Shown here piece after piece: positions 6,809 to 15,544 of a stretch of DNA of 38,970 bases. Within the stretch, counting starts at the first letter, position 1. Every line of letters begins with the position of its first letter. The notes below the pieces were generated by a model. It saw only the letters and a program-made list of their open reading frames with translations, had not been told where the DNA came from and ran no database searches. This stretch comes from Bacillota bacterium. Lineage in GTDB: Bacteria; Bacillota; UBA4882; UBA8346. The DNA is taken from assembly GCA_023436305.1 (NCBI GenBank), contig JAEZJQ010000099.1, positions 1 through 38,970 on the forward strand. The letters are read 5' to 3'. Position numbers and translations under genes: made by a program.

Positions 6809-7702
6809 CTAATATGTCGAGGCGATCTTTTGGATATCAATCACCTTCATAAACACCTCCACAATCTGGGGATCAAAATCGGTTCCTTTTTTACTTTCAA
6901 TGAAAATCAATGATTCCGGGATGGATTTGGCGCGCCGGTAAATTTTCTCGGTGGTCAACGAGTCAAAAACGTCGGCTACGGCCACAATCCTGGCAAATTC
7001 ATGAATGGCGTCACCGGAGATTCCTTTGGGGTAACCGCTACCATCATAACGTTCATGATGTTGCAAGGCTACATGGGCTGAAACCGTGGATACTTCCTGG
7101 TTTTGCCGCAGAAAACTATAGCCGACCTCCGGATGAGTACGGATTACTTCAAGCTCTTTTTCCGATAATTCACCTTTTTTGTGAAGTATCTCCAGCGGTA
7201 TCTTGGTCATGCCGATGTCGTGAAAGAGGGCTCCCACCGCCAGATCCGCCAGTTTTAACTGATTGTAATCCATTAACAGGCCCATTTTAACGGCAATAAT
7301 CGCTACATTCACCGAATGGCCGTAAGTATAATCATCATGCAAGCGAATATCGGTAATCCCAATCAAATTATTTTTATTGTTGACAATTTCATCCACCAAA
7401 TCATAAAGGGGCCGCTTACTTAAGGATAAACTCACATTGCCCCCGGATCTAACCTGGGTGTCAAGTTTCGATAAGCTCTTAACCAAGTCCATACGGGTCG
7501 CTTCCGATACTGGATCATTAATAGCGTCGTTTTCATCACCGGTTTTAATATACGCGGCCGGTAACCCCAGTTGTTTCAACTTATCCAGGATAGTTGGCGT
7601 AATCTCGCCTTGTTCTCTTACCAAAACCCTGCCGTCGATTCCATATATGGTTCGCGCCAAAATCATTCCCGGTTTCAAATCTTCAATGCGTATTTTTTCC
7701 AT
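6809..7702 (-). CDS. HD-GYP domain protein, likely cyclic-di-GMP phosphodiesterase
   Basis: An N-terminal segment of about 110 residues (IRIEDLKPGMILARTIYGID, often seen in front of HD-GYP domains) precedes a complete HD-GYP domain: HSVNVAII, LFHDIGMTKIP, THPEVGYSFL, ALQHHERYDGSGYPKGI and RIVAVADVFDSLTT. All metal-binding His/Asp positions and the GYP triplet are present, so hydrolysis of cyclic-di-GMP is expected. No membrane or receiver domain is seen. It starts 22 bp after ylqH, with GGGGGT near the ATG, and is followed by a strong terminator. With the GGDEF-EAL protein at 23921-25606 it gives the window two cyclic-di-GMP enzymes. Confidence 0.93.
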   Translation of the reverse strand: MEKIRIEDLKPGMILARTIYGIDGRVLVREQGEITPTILDKLKQLGLPAAYIKTGDENDAINDPVSEATRMDLVKSLSKLDTQVRSGGNVSLSLSKRPLYDLVDEIVNNKNNLIGITDIRLHDDYTYGHSVNVAIIAVKMGLLMDYNQLKLADLAVGALFHDIGMTKIPLEILHKKGELSEKELEVIRTHPEVGYSFLRQNQEVSTVSAHVALQHHERYDGSGYPKGISGDAIHEFARIVAVADVFDSLTTEKIYRRAKSIPESLIFIESKKGTDFDPQIVEVFMKVIDIQKIASTY

Positions 7703-7724
7703 AAGTATGACCCCCGCAAAAAGT

Positions 7725-8066
7725 TTACTTTCTTCCTTCGGGACCGGCGATCATGTCGGTCCCGGCTATCCCGCCGGTATAGTGCTTATCCAAACGCCAG
7801 ATAAATGCCAGGATCGTGGCGACAAGCTGATAGGTTTCTTCCGGAATCGGTGTTCCCGGTTCCAGACCGGCCAGAATTTTGGCGAGCCCCGGTTCGATAT
7901 GATTGGGGACCCCAGCTTCTTCAGCCAGTTTAAGAATGGTTTCCGCGATTTTTCCTTTCCCGGAGGCTACTATGATAGGCGCTTGATCTTGGCCGGGACG
8001 GTATCGTAAAGCCGCCGCATATTTGGGTTCTTGTTTTTTGGATGGTTTTTTTGATTTTACATCCAT
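7725..8066 (-). CDS. ylqH: YlqH: FlhB C-terminal-domain-like protein
   Basis: The 113-aa protein matches the cytoplasmic domain of the flagellar export switch FlhB (AALRYRPGQDQAPIIVASGK, GVPNHIEPGLAKIL, IPEETYQLVATILAFIWRLD) without its membrane part. The autocleavage motif NPTH is absent. It corresponds to ylqH of Bacillus subtilis, which lies beside ylqG and rnhB as here. The start overlaps the last 10 nt of ylqG, so the two are probably translated together. The function of such free-standing FlhB tails is unclear. The last 15 residues (Gly-rich tail) are not conserved in families I know. Confidence 0.85.
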   Translation of the reverse strand: MDVKSKKPSKKQEPKYAAALRYRPGQDQAPIIVASGKGKIAETILKLAEEAGVPNHIEPGLAKILAGLEPGTPIPEETYQLVATILAFIWRLDKHYTGGIAGTDMIAGPEGRK

Positions 8067-9481
8067 AGCTCAAACCCCATATTAGTTCCGCTGGTGGCTT
8101 CAATTTCTTTTAAACCAACCACAATAGCGGCATTCGGGCGGCTGCCGTTGCCAGGGTTGATGGCCTCTTTTAACTCGGCAATATGGTTTACTAAGTATTG
8201 GCGAATTTCATAAGTATTCACTTTCAAGTTTACTCCGACACCGGCATCGGTAACCCGCAAACTTAAAGCTATCTCTCCCATATTAGCGGTGGGTACGGAA
8301 ATGAAAATAAGTTGGCCCCCCTTTTCTTTTTTAGGGTGGTTTGACTCTTGACGCCACTTCACTAAAAATTCCCGCAATCCGTGCGGATCATTGATTAAAA
8401 ACGGGATGGAATAATTGGGATTGGAAGCGGATTCGTTAGTGGGTATCGATTTGGATAATGTAAGTTGTTGTTCCAACACCGCGGCGATTTTTTGTTGTTC
8501 AGCCCGGCCTAACTTCCCGGCCGTTCCCAGCGATTTGGATTCAACAATTAAATTGGATTTATCAAGCGTATCCGGGGATTCATTCGCATGTCCGCGTGTG
8601 GCCAAGATGAAATCCTCTTTATTGATTGGACCACCCAACTTGGCTTCCGGCCGTATCGTTTCAACGGTGGACCGCAGGGTTGAAAGGTTGGTCTCAGGCG
8701 CCGCTTTCCCGGGAATGTTCTTTAGATCGGTTTTCGATTGCGCGCGTAAATCCGGGTTTTCTTCCGGGCGGTTGCCAGTGTTTAATTTAAACAACTGCCC
8801 CAACAAATCCTGAAGGCTTTTTACATCTCGAAAAGCAACCATTTTTCCGGTTAAAGTTTCCGAACCGGCTTGGGGAATCAATACATATTTACTGATGAAT
8901 TCGGCGAATTCTTTTTCCGGCAATGATTTCCGCAATAGATTCCAGAGAAAATCACGGGTTTCCTTGTCCTGAAACACCATGGACGCCAAAATAGTTCCCG
9001 GGGTTACCGGCCATTTCTTGGCGACAATAAACGCCAAAACCTGGGGATTTAGGGGTTGTTGATATTTAACCTGAAAGTCCTGTAAACTGCGCCAGATCTT
9101 TTCGATATTTTCCGGGGTAGGAGCAACTCCTTCCCTGCGCAAAGCAGCCTGAATGTTTTTCAAACTAGCCGCATCCGGCGTCTTATCCGGATTGGTTTCC
9201 TGGAGAACCAATCCCCCGGTTTCATTGACATTGGCGATAAATTTGAGCAAAACCCGGCCCAATTCATCCTTGCCCACCTGAAAAGTGGCCACGTTACCCG
9301 TAACCGTCGGCGGGTTGCCTTCGACCTTAGCCTGCAACGTCCGGCCGGCGATTTCCAACACCGCCTCATCCATGGCCAGACTAACAATTCTCCCCATGAT
9401 AATCTGACCTTCCTTGAGATTCAGATCCGAGATGATTTGGAACGAGTTGGTTAAAAAATTTGATAACCCGTCAATCTTCAC
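8057..9481 (-). CDS. ylqG: YlqG-like protein with FliK-type C-terminal domain
   Basis: The 474-aa protein has an N-terminal domain to about residue 85, a variable Lys/Pro-rich middle and a C-terminal domain (GEIALSLRVTDAGVGVNLKV, then a helix and AAIVVGLKE) resembling the flagellar hook-length control (FliK) C-terminus. Together with the FlhB-like YlqH next door this suggests a FliK-FlhB-type partnership, although no flagellar genes are in the window. The start is GTG at 9481, with AAGGAG 8 nt upstream. It sits 12 bp after rnhB and overlaps ylqH. The ylqG assignment rests on gene order and domain type. Confidence 0.7.
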   Translation of the reverse strand: MKIDGLSNFLTNSFQIISDLNLKEGQIIMGRIVSLAMDEAVLEIAGRTLQAKVEGNPPTVTGNVATFQVGKDELGRVLLKFIANVNETGGLVLQETNPDKTPDAASLKNIQAALRREGVAPTPENIEKIWRSLQDFQVKYQQPLNPQVLAFIVAKKWPVTPGTILASMVFQDKETRDFLWNLLRKSLPEKEFAEFISKYVLIPQAGSETLTGKMVAFRDVKSLQDLLGQLFKLNTGNRPEENPDLRAQSKTDLKNIPGKAAPETNLSTLRSTVETIRPEAKLGGPINKEDFILATRGHANESPDTLDKSNLIVESKSLGTAGKLGRAEQQKIAAVLEQQLTLSKSIPTNESASNPNYSIPFLINDPHGLREFLVKWRQESNHPKKEKGGQLIFISVPTANMGEIALSLRVTDAGVGVNLKVNTYEIRQYLVNHIAELKEAINPGNGSRPNAAIVVGLKEIEATSGTNMGFELWM

Positions 9482-9493
9482 GTGAAAGACTCC

Positions 9494-10132
9494 TTATTCC
9501 GCTTTTTCCTGGATTAGTCGGAATGAGCGCCGGTGAATCGGGGAAGGGCCAAGTTGTTGTAAAGCCCGGTAATGTTCAGAGGTAGGATATCCTTTATGTT
9601 TGGCGAATCCATATCCGGGGTATGTTTTATCATACTCAATCATCATTATATCGCGAGTATATTTGGCAATTACTGAAGCCGCCGCGATCGCTATCGAAAG
9701 GGCATCGCCATGAACGATGGCCTGCTGGGCAATCTCAGTATCCGGAACCACCAAGGCATCCACCAGTAAAAAATCTGGCGCCATTTTTAAATTCCTTAAC
9801 GCCTGTAACATTGCCTGCCGTGAAGCTTGATAAATATTGATCCGGTCGATCTCCCCAGGCTCGACGATTCCCACCCCGTATTCCCAATCGCCCGCGGTTA
9901 AATTATGGTAATATCGCTCGCGTTGTAAAGCGGTTAATTGTTTGGAGTCATTTAAACCATCGCATCGAAACTCAGGTGTAATAATAAATACGGCGGCAAC
10001 CACCGGTCCGGCCAAAGGCCCCCGGCCCGCTTCATCCAAACCCGCCACCCTCCGGAAACCCTGTTCCCAGCAATACCTTTCCTGAACCATTCGTTCGTCC
10101 CAGGTAAGCTTGCGGTTTAAATTCTCAGCCAT
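9494..10132 (-). CDS. rnhB: Ribonuclease HII
   Basis: The signature GLDEAGRGPLAGPVVAAVFI gives the first catalytic Asp and Glu. LLVDAL and the Asp in KYTRD supply the others, and GYGFAKHKGYPT is the typical C-terminal motif. RNase HII cuts RNA in RNA-DNA hybrids and removes single ribonucleotides from DNA. The ATG at 10132 (MAENLNRK) is preferred, with GAGG 6 nt upstream, over the TTG two codons earlier. It is first in the cluster rnhB-ylqG-ylqH, the order known from Bacillus near rbgA. Length (212 aa) is normal. Confidence 0.95.
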   Translation of the reverse strand: MAENLNRKLTWDERMVQERYCWEQGFRRVAGLDEAGRGPLAGPVVAAVFIITPEFRCDGLNDSKQLTALQRERYYHNLTAGDWEYGVGIVEPGEIDRINIYQASRQAMLQALRNLKMAPDFLLVDALVVPDTEIAQQAIVHGDALSIAIAAASVIAKYTRDIMMIEYDKTYPGYGFAKHKGYPTSEHYRALQQLGPSPIHRRSFRLIQEKAE

Positions 10133-10414
10133 TGGCAACCTCGTTAACGAATTCCAAAGATTTCATCTTAAATATCGACAATTCCAACCGAAAACTTAAC
10201 GAATGAATCCCAGGAAAATAATTGGATGAGTTGTAGTTTTTACTTGCAGGATTTAGCATCCAGGATACCGAAATTTAGTTTTGGATTTTTTATTTTTCAG
10301 TTTTAAATTTAAAAGTCTATCTTCTAGTTTTCATTTTTTTCGTTTAAATTCTGTGTATTCAAACTTCGAATCACGGATTTATAAAAATTTACCGAATCTA
10401 CTTTTGAGGTCATA

Positions 10415-11524
10415 ATGAAAACAAATCAACTTCCGGTTCACAAATGGCTAAGTCGCGGATTGACCTTGATATTCGTTTTTTCTTTATTAAGCACCGGATA
10501 TTTGCTGTATCAATCCGCAAATCACGGTCTCAAAATCGACTTTCAAAAATTTAAATTTGACGCTTTCGGGGTGGCCATTCTTATTTTAATATCTTCCTGG
10601 CTCATCGAAGCCAGCCGGCTTTCATTCATAATTAATGGCATAGCCCTTAACAATAAGGCCGTCAACGGTCTTGATGAGAGAATTCCCTTTGTTAAAGTGC
10701 TGGAAATTAATTTGGCCACCAACTTCGCCGGGAATATTACTCCGTTTTATTCGGGTGGTATTCCCACTCAAATATATCTGCTGTGTAAAGCGGGGTTGCA
10801 ACCCGGAAGATCCAGCGCGGTAGTAACTTTACGAGTGATTATGTCCAGCTTGGTCTTTACCATTTTAACCCCATTTTTGTTATTGTTTTATCACGCCAAG
10901 TTAACCGACGGATATATGCGAAACGCAACCTCGATTGCCATCCCGATTGCCTTTGCGCTCTCGGGTTTATTGCTGTTATTCATCGTCAAACCCCGAATCG
11001 CCGGGAATCTGCTGGCGTTGTTAATGAAATTGTTTACCAAGAAGCGTTCGTCTCAAAAACCACAGCAAAAATCGGAGTCACGGGCGCATGCCTTTATCAA
11101 TAAACTTTTTGTGGAGATTGAAGTTTTTCACGACTCAATCAAATTATTTCGGAAAGGAATTTATTTTTATTTGGCTTTTCTCTTCAGCGCTTTTTATTGG
11201 GCCAGTTTTTTCGCCATTGCTCCATTTTTAATGTATGCCTGCGGGATTGATACCGGAGATATGTTTTGGCAAATAATCTTCTTTCAATTTATCTTGGTTT
11301 TTATCATTGCCTATATTCCGATTCCCAGCGGCAGCGGAGTTATGGAACTGGGCTTTTATTCGGTATTCGGGTTTATTCCGCCGCCACTGCGCGCGTTATT
11401 CATTTTTATCTGGCGTTTTTTAAGTTACCACATCGCGACCTTCGTGGGTGGGGTTATTTTGGTTAAAATAATCAATCAGCCCCAACCGGAGCGGCGGCCG
11501 GAGTTGCCGGAGGCAGTTCCATAG
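10415..11524 (+). CDS. YbhN/AglD-type flippase-like membrane protein (LPG synthase transmembrane family)
   Basis: The 369-aa protein has about eight membrane segments and the family's conserved motifs: NLATNFAGNITPFYSGGIPT near residues 104-123, and YIPIPSGSGVMELGFYSVFG near residues 302-321. The family includes the membrane half of lysyl-phosphatidylglycerol synthase and predicted lipid flippases; the substrate here is unknown. There is no soluble aminoacyl-transferase domain. The start ATG has TTGAGG upstream. It lies alone on the plus strand in a minus-strand neighbourhood, and its last 53 bp overlap the 3' end of rbgA in antisense. Confidence 0.85.
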   Translation: MKTNQLPVHKWLSRGLTLIFVFSLLSTGYLLYQSANHGLKIDFQKFKFDAFGVAILILISSWLIEASRLSFIINGIALNNKAVNGLDERIPFVKVLEINLATNFAGNITPFYSGGIPTQIYLLCKAGLQPGRSSAVVTLRVIMSSLVFTILTPFLLLFYHAKLTDGYMRNATSIAIPIAFALSGLLLLFIVKPRIAGNLLALLMKLFTKKRSSQKPQQKSESRAHAFINKLFVEIEVFHDSIKLFRKGIYFYLAFLFSAFYWASFFAIAPFLMYACGIDTGDMFWQIIFFQFILVFIIAYIPIPSGSGVMELGFYSVFGFIPPPLRALFIFIWRFLSYHIATFVGGVILVKIINQPQPERRPELPEAVP

Positions 11525-12314
11525 TAATCCGGCCCAACTTGCCGTCGCGAAACTCTTTTAATAATGTAGTGGAGGCCCGATTCAGATCCGGAGCGCCTCC
11601 TTTCACTAAAAACCCCCGCTGGACCGCATACCATTCCAATTGTGCCTCAGGTAATCCTGACGCATCATAGGAATCCTTGGCGGCAAACAACCTCGTCCCG
11701 TACTTTTCCAACAATATCAACGCCAAATCATAAACAGGAATAATATCTTCCCGAATAGTCCCGAGCAATGCCAGAGTTTGGCCATCTACGTCACTGGTAA
11801 TCTTAGGAGGGAGCAGTCCCGGAGTATCCAGAATTTCCAATCCGTTCCGTTTAACCCATTGCTTACCCCGGGTAATGCCCGGTAAATTCCCGGTTTTGGC
11901 GGAGCCGGAGCCCAGCAGCCGGTTCAGCACCGATGATTTCCCGGCATTGGGAATCCCAATCACTCCCACCCGGCCGGCACGTTTTAATTCTTTAGGGGCT
12001 AACAGCCGGGAAACAGCATCCCAAACTTCCGTAATTCCCTTCCCATCTCGGGCGTTCAAGGCCACAGCATTCACGCCGTGGGCTTTAAACCATTTTAGCC
12101 AGCCTGCGGTTGCATTGGCATCGGCCAAATCGTTCTTGTTTAAAATAATCAAGCACGGACGACGCTGTAATAAAGGTTCCAGGTCGTTGTTATGACTGGA
12201 TAAGGGCGCTCGCGCATCCCGGACTTCCAGGATGATATCGAGTAATTTCATCAGTTCGGTGAGTTGTTTTTTGGCTTTGGCCATATGGCCGGGGTACCAG
12301 TGTATTTGTTCCAT
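11472..12314 (-). CDS. rbgA: Ribosome biogenesis GTPase RbgA (YlqF)
   Basis: This is a circularly permuted GTPase: the G4 motif NKND (residues 59-62) precedes G1 GIPNAGKS (120-127) and G3 DTPG (163-166). The N-terminus MEQIHWYPGHMAKAKKQL is diagnostic of RbgA/YlqF, which helps late assembly of the 50S subunit. The C-terminal helical domain ends in an Ala/Pro-rich tail encoded by the DNA overlapped by the flippase gene on the other strand. It is upstream of rnhB on the same strand, as in Bacillus, but here the flippase gene separates them. Confidence 0.96.
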   Translation of the reverse strand: MEQIHWYPGHMAKAKKQLTELMKLLDIILEVRDARAPLSSHNNDLEPLLQRRPCLIILNKNDLADANATAGWLKWFKAHGVNAVALNARDGKGITEVWDAVSRLLAPKELKRAGRVGVIGIPNAGKSSVLNRLLGSGSAKTGNLPGITRGKQWVKRNGLEILDTPGLLPPKITSDVDGQTLALLGTIREDIIPVYDLALILLEKYGTRLFAAKDSYDASGLPEAQLEWYAVQRGFLVKGGAPDLNRASTTLLKEFRDGKLGRITMELPPATPAAAPVGAD

Positions 12315-12396
12315 GGACTCCGAAGGTCGCTCGAAGAGCGCTTAATTTTTTTTACAACACTTTTCATTATACCAGATTTGATGGAAAAACCATAAG

Positions 12397-13284
12397 CTAA
12401 GATTCCTCATTATCCCCTTGTTTCAAATAAACCATGGTCGAACTCAAATTATTATGCCCCATAATCTCCGCCAACTTATGAATGGGAGTGGTCAACGCCT
12501 TTGAATAACCAAAACGGTGCCGGATGGATAAGGAATTATGATCGTCCAATCCGGCGATTTTCATATATTTCCTGATAATATGCCGAAGCGCCCTGGCCCC
12601 CAGCATCTCCCCGGTTTTCTCCGATGGAAATAAAAAAACGGCTTGGGTCGTTAAAGTTGCCGAATATTTTCCCAAAATATCGCGGCAAGCCGGATTCAAG
12701 GGGATTCTACGCAATCCTTCGTCATTTTTAATGTTCAGAAATCCCTTTCGTTTGGTCAATTCCAAATCCGTTCTCAATATTTGGCAGACCTCACTGGTTT
12801 TTAATCCGGTATTTAGCATAATCTTGATAATCGCCTGATCCCGTAACGAACCATTTTGGGTTACGGCTTCGATTAACATTTTCTCCTCATTGGCGCTGAT
12901 TTGGCGGGGCAGTATCTTTTCCGGAGTAAGTAATTTTAAATTCAACGAAGGGTTCGTATCTAAATATCCCTGCTCCACCGCCCATTCAAAAAACATTTTT
13001 AATGTCACCAAACGGCGGTTGATGGTGGCGATTTTTAATTCGGCCACTTCTTGCATGGCTTTTTTATAGGCGAATAGTTCAGCCTCACTGATTTGATGAA
13101 AGTTAAATTCGGTAACCGAAACTTTGGAATTAATGCTTTTATATTCATGCCAGCCGATGAAATGCCTCAAATCCCCCGCATATTCCTTAATTGTTTTGGG
13201 ATTCAACGATACTGTATTGGGGCTTGATATAAATTCATGAATAATATTCATACTCTTTGGGGAAACCGGCCGCATAATATTCAA
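12397..13284 (-). CDS. Tyrosine recombinase (integrase family) with degenerate active site
   Basis: The 295-aa protein has an N-terminal SAM-like DNA-binding domain (TIKEYAGDLRHF, TINRRLVTLKMFFEWAVEQG) and a C-terminal catalytic domain. Of the catalytic set, the box I Arg is Lys (NTGLKTSEV, residue about 162) and the box II His is Leu (LSIRH), while the box II Arg, GH and the Tyr nucleophile (MVYLK) remain. It may therefore be weak, inactive or altered. The start TTG at 13284 follows GGAGGG by 6 nt; the ATG at 13275 is the alternative. It stands next to rbgA with no other mobile genes, so a decaying or domesticated recombinase is likely. Confidence 0.85.
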   Translation of the reverse strand: MNIMRPVSPKSMNIIHEFISSPNTVSLNPKTIKEYAGDLRHFIGWHEYKSINSKVSVTEFNFHQISEAELFAYKKAMQEVAELKIATINRRLVTLKMFFEWAVEQGYLDTNPSLNLKLLTPEKILPRQISANEEKMLIEAVTQNGSLRDQAIIKIMLNTGLKTSEVCQILRTDLELTKRKGFLNIKNDEGLRRIPLNPACRDILGKYSATLTTQAVFLFPSEKTGEMLGARALRHIIRKYMKIAGLDDHNSLSIRHRFGYSKALTTPIHKLAEIMGHNNLSSTMVYLKQGDNEES

Positions 13285-13374
13285 AAAAATCCCTCCGAAA
13301 ATGAAAACCAAATGTCAAAAATCAAATGGAATAAATTATTTACCTTTTACCTTTAACTTTTCACAAATGATCAA

Positions 13375-13403
13375 TTGACGTACATTAGCGGACATGATAT
13401 TCT
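13375..13403 (+). promoter_or_regulatory. Promoter of the hyf/Ehr operon
   Basis: TTGACG (13375-13380) and TATTCT (13398-13403) are 17 bp apart. Transcription would begin near 13410, leaving a leader of about 75 nt before the ATG at 13487. This supports that start over the GTG at 13412, which would be almost leaderless. Confidence 0.65.
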
Positions 13404-13486
13404 AATCAAGTGTGATTATTTTCTTATTATTATACGGTAAATCGCATGGATTAACAAGTATTATCGGAAACAAGGTGGCTGGGTTG

Positions 13487-15535
13487 ATGGAACTTTTGGG
13501 GTTGAATTATTGTTTTCAATGGGTTTTGGTTTTTTATGGGTTGAATATCCTACTGTCGGCGGTACTGGTAAAAACTTATCGGGGTTATAAGTATCTTTCC
13601 ATCCCCATCGCAATCATGGCTTCGTTCGGTGGAATCTGGTTCGCTTTAGTCAAGTTGATTAATTACGACGGGCCAACTTTGGAAATCGGTTTATGGAAGG
13701 GTATTTATCCATTTGAATTCAAGTTCCATATCGATAATCTCTCCGCTTTCTTCATTTTATTAATCTCCCTGTCGTATCTTTGCGTTACTATTTACTCATT
13801 GGGTTATATGCGGCATTATGAAAACAAACGGCAATTCAAACTCTTCGCATTATTTGTCAACTTATTCGTATTGTCCATGCTACTCGTGGTCACCGCCGGG
13901 CAGTTGTTTTTTTTCTTGATTGTCTGGGAGATCATGGCGCTCGCTTCTTATTTTTTGGTTATTTTCGAATCGGAAAAGCCGGAAGTTCAAAAAGCGGGCC
14001 GTTTCTATATCATTATGACTCATATCGGCACCGCGTTCATTATCGCGGCATTTGCTTTAATGTACAAATATGCGCATACCGCCGATATTACCGGTTTCAT
14101 ATCGAATAACATACCGCCGGGGATTGGCGGCCTGGCTTTCGTCTTTTTATTAATCGGGTTCGGGACCAAAGGTGGTTTGATTCCTTTTCACATTTGGCTA
14201 CCTTATGCCCACCCCGCCGCCCCCAGCAATGTATCGGCCTTGATGTCCGGTGTTATGCTGAAAGTGGCGGTATACGGTGTAGTCCGGTTCATGTTCGGCA
14301 TGTTGGGCGGAGACATTCTCTGGTGGGGCGTGCTGGTGCTGGTAGTTGGCTTAATATCCACCATACTTGGAGTCATGTATGCGCTCACCGAAAACGATCT
14401 GAAACGATTACTAGCCTATAGCAGTATTGAAAATCTGGGTATTATTTTTTTAGCGTTGGGACTGGCGATGGTTGCTAAAGCATATCAAGTGCCGGTTTTA
14501 GCGGCGCTTTGTCTCGCCGGGGCGCTTTTGCACACACTGAATCATTCCTTGTTCAAAGGGTTGTTGTTCATGGGCGCCGGAGCTATCTATAATGCCACCG
14601 GAACCAAGAATATGGAGGAATTGGGCGGGCTGATTAAAAAAATGCCGTTCACCGCTATACTGTTTTTAGTTGGCGCGTTGGCCATATCGGCAATTCCCCC
14701 GCTTAACGGGTTTGCCGGTGAATGGATTATTTATCAATCCATTTTTGCCGCCATCCTTAATAGTGGCGGTTTATTAAAGGTGCTTTTAATCCTATCCGCC
14801 GCTCTATTGGCTATGGCCGGGGCATTAGCCGCGTATTGTTTTGTCAAGGTTTTCGCCATATCATTTTTGGCCAAACCCCGTGCAGACCGGGCGGCCAATG
14901 CGGTCGAGGTCCATGGTGGAATGTTGTCCGGTATGAGCGTGTATGCAATATTATGCTTGTTGGTGGGGGTTTTCCCGGCCGTATTATTACAAATCATTGA
15001 TACCGTGAATATGGACCTCCTCGGGCAAAAAATCTCCAGTCCATCCTTCTCTTTTAGCGGATTGATCAATGGAACACCGCTAATGGCTTCATCCACCAGT
15101 TCTCCCTTCGTTATGCTATTGATTATTCTTTGTTTATTTTTGGGAATATTTTCTTTTGTCCGGCTGTTTTCACGCGGAACCAAGGTTCGAAGATACCAGA
15201 CTTGGGATTGCGGCTTTCAACAGCTTACCCCCCGCATGCAATATACGTCAACCGGGTTCTCTAAACCGGTACGGATCGTCTTTCGCTGGTTATATATGCC
15301 CAAACGTGAACTAATATTGCGGGAAAACGGCGCCAAGTATTCAATCCACGACGCCAAATATCTGATTTCTACCCGTTCCATATTTGAAGATTTTTTATAT
15401 AAACCATTGATGAAAAGCACCTTCCGGTTGTTTCGCCGGTTGCGTTTCATGATTCAAACCGGGAGTATTCATCAATACCTGGTTTATATATTGGTGATGG
15501 TAATCTTAATGCTTTTATACTTTGCCTGGGCTTGA
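13487..15535 (+). CDS. hyfB: Hydrogenase-4 component B-like antiporter subunit
   Basis: This 682-aa multi-spanning protein belongs to the NuoL/NuoM/MrpA antiporter family and is HyfB-type: it has the core motifs (LIVWEIMALASYFLVIFES, GTKGGLIPFHIWLPYAHPAA, ALTENDLKRLLAYSSIENLG, LNHSLFKGLLFMGAGAIY) and the long HyfB C-terminal extension (QTWDCGFQQLTPRMQYTSTG). Glu and Lys residues of the proton or sodium path are present in the membrane. The start ATG at 13487 has AAGGTGG 8 nt upstream. It is first in a six-gene operon and is expected to pump ions driven by the redox arm encoded downstream. Confidence 0.93.
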   Translation: MELLGLNYCFQWVLVFYGLNILLSAVLVKTYRGYKYLSIPIAIMASFGGIWFALVKLINYDGPTLEIGLWKGIYPFEFKFHIDNLSAFFILLISLSYLCVTIYSLGYMRHYENKRQFKLFALFVNLFVLSMLLVVTAGQLFFFLIVWEIMALASYFLVIFESEKPEVQKAGRFYIIMTHIGTAFIIAAFALMYKYAHTADITGFISNNIPPGIGGLAFVFLLIGFGTKGGLIPFHIWLPYAHPAAPSNVSALMSGVMLKVAVYGVVRFMFGMLGGDILWWGVLVLVVGLISTILGVMYALTENDLKRLLAYSSIENLGIIFLALGLAMVAKAYQVPVLAALCLAGALLHTLNHSLFKGLLFMGAGAIYNATGTKNMEELGGLIKKMPFTAILFLVGALAISAIPPLNGFAGEWIIYQSIFAAILNSGGLLKVLLILSAALLAMAGALAAYCFVKVFAISFLAKPRADRAANAVEVHGGMLSGMSVYAILCLLVGVFPAVLLQIIDTVNMDLLGQKISSPSFSFSGLINGTPLMASSTSSPFVMLLIILCLFLGIFSFVRLFSRGTKVRRYQTWDCGFQQLTPRMQYTSTGFSKPVRIVFRWLYMPKRELILRENGAKYSIHDAKYLISTRSIFEDFLYKPLMKSTFRLFRRLRFMIQTGSIHQYLVYILVMVILMLLYFAWA

Positions 15536-15544
15536 GGTGAAATC

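Noticed and set aside
7725..9481. Part of a flagellar export cluster
   Set aside because: FlhB- and FliK-like domains are present, but no other flagellar gene is nearby, and the gene order matches the ylqG-ylqH housekeeping locus.
13412..13486. Longer hyfB starting at GTG 13412
   Set aside because: The predicted transcript begins at about 13410, leaving no room for a ribosome site. The ATG at 13487 has AAGGTGG.
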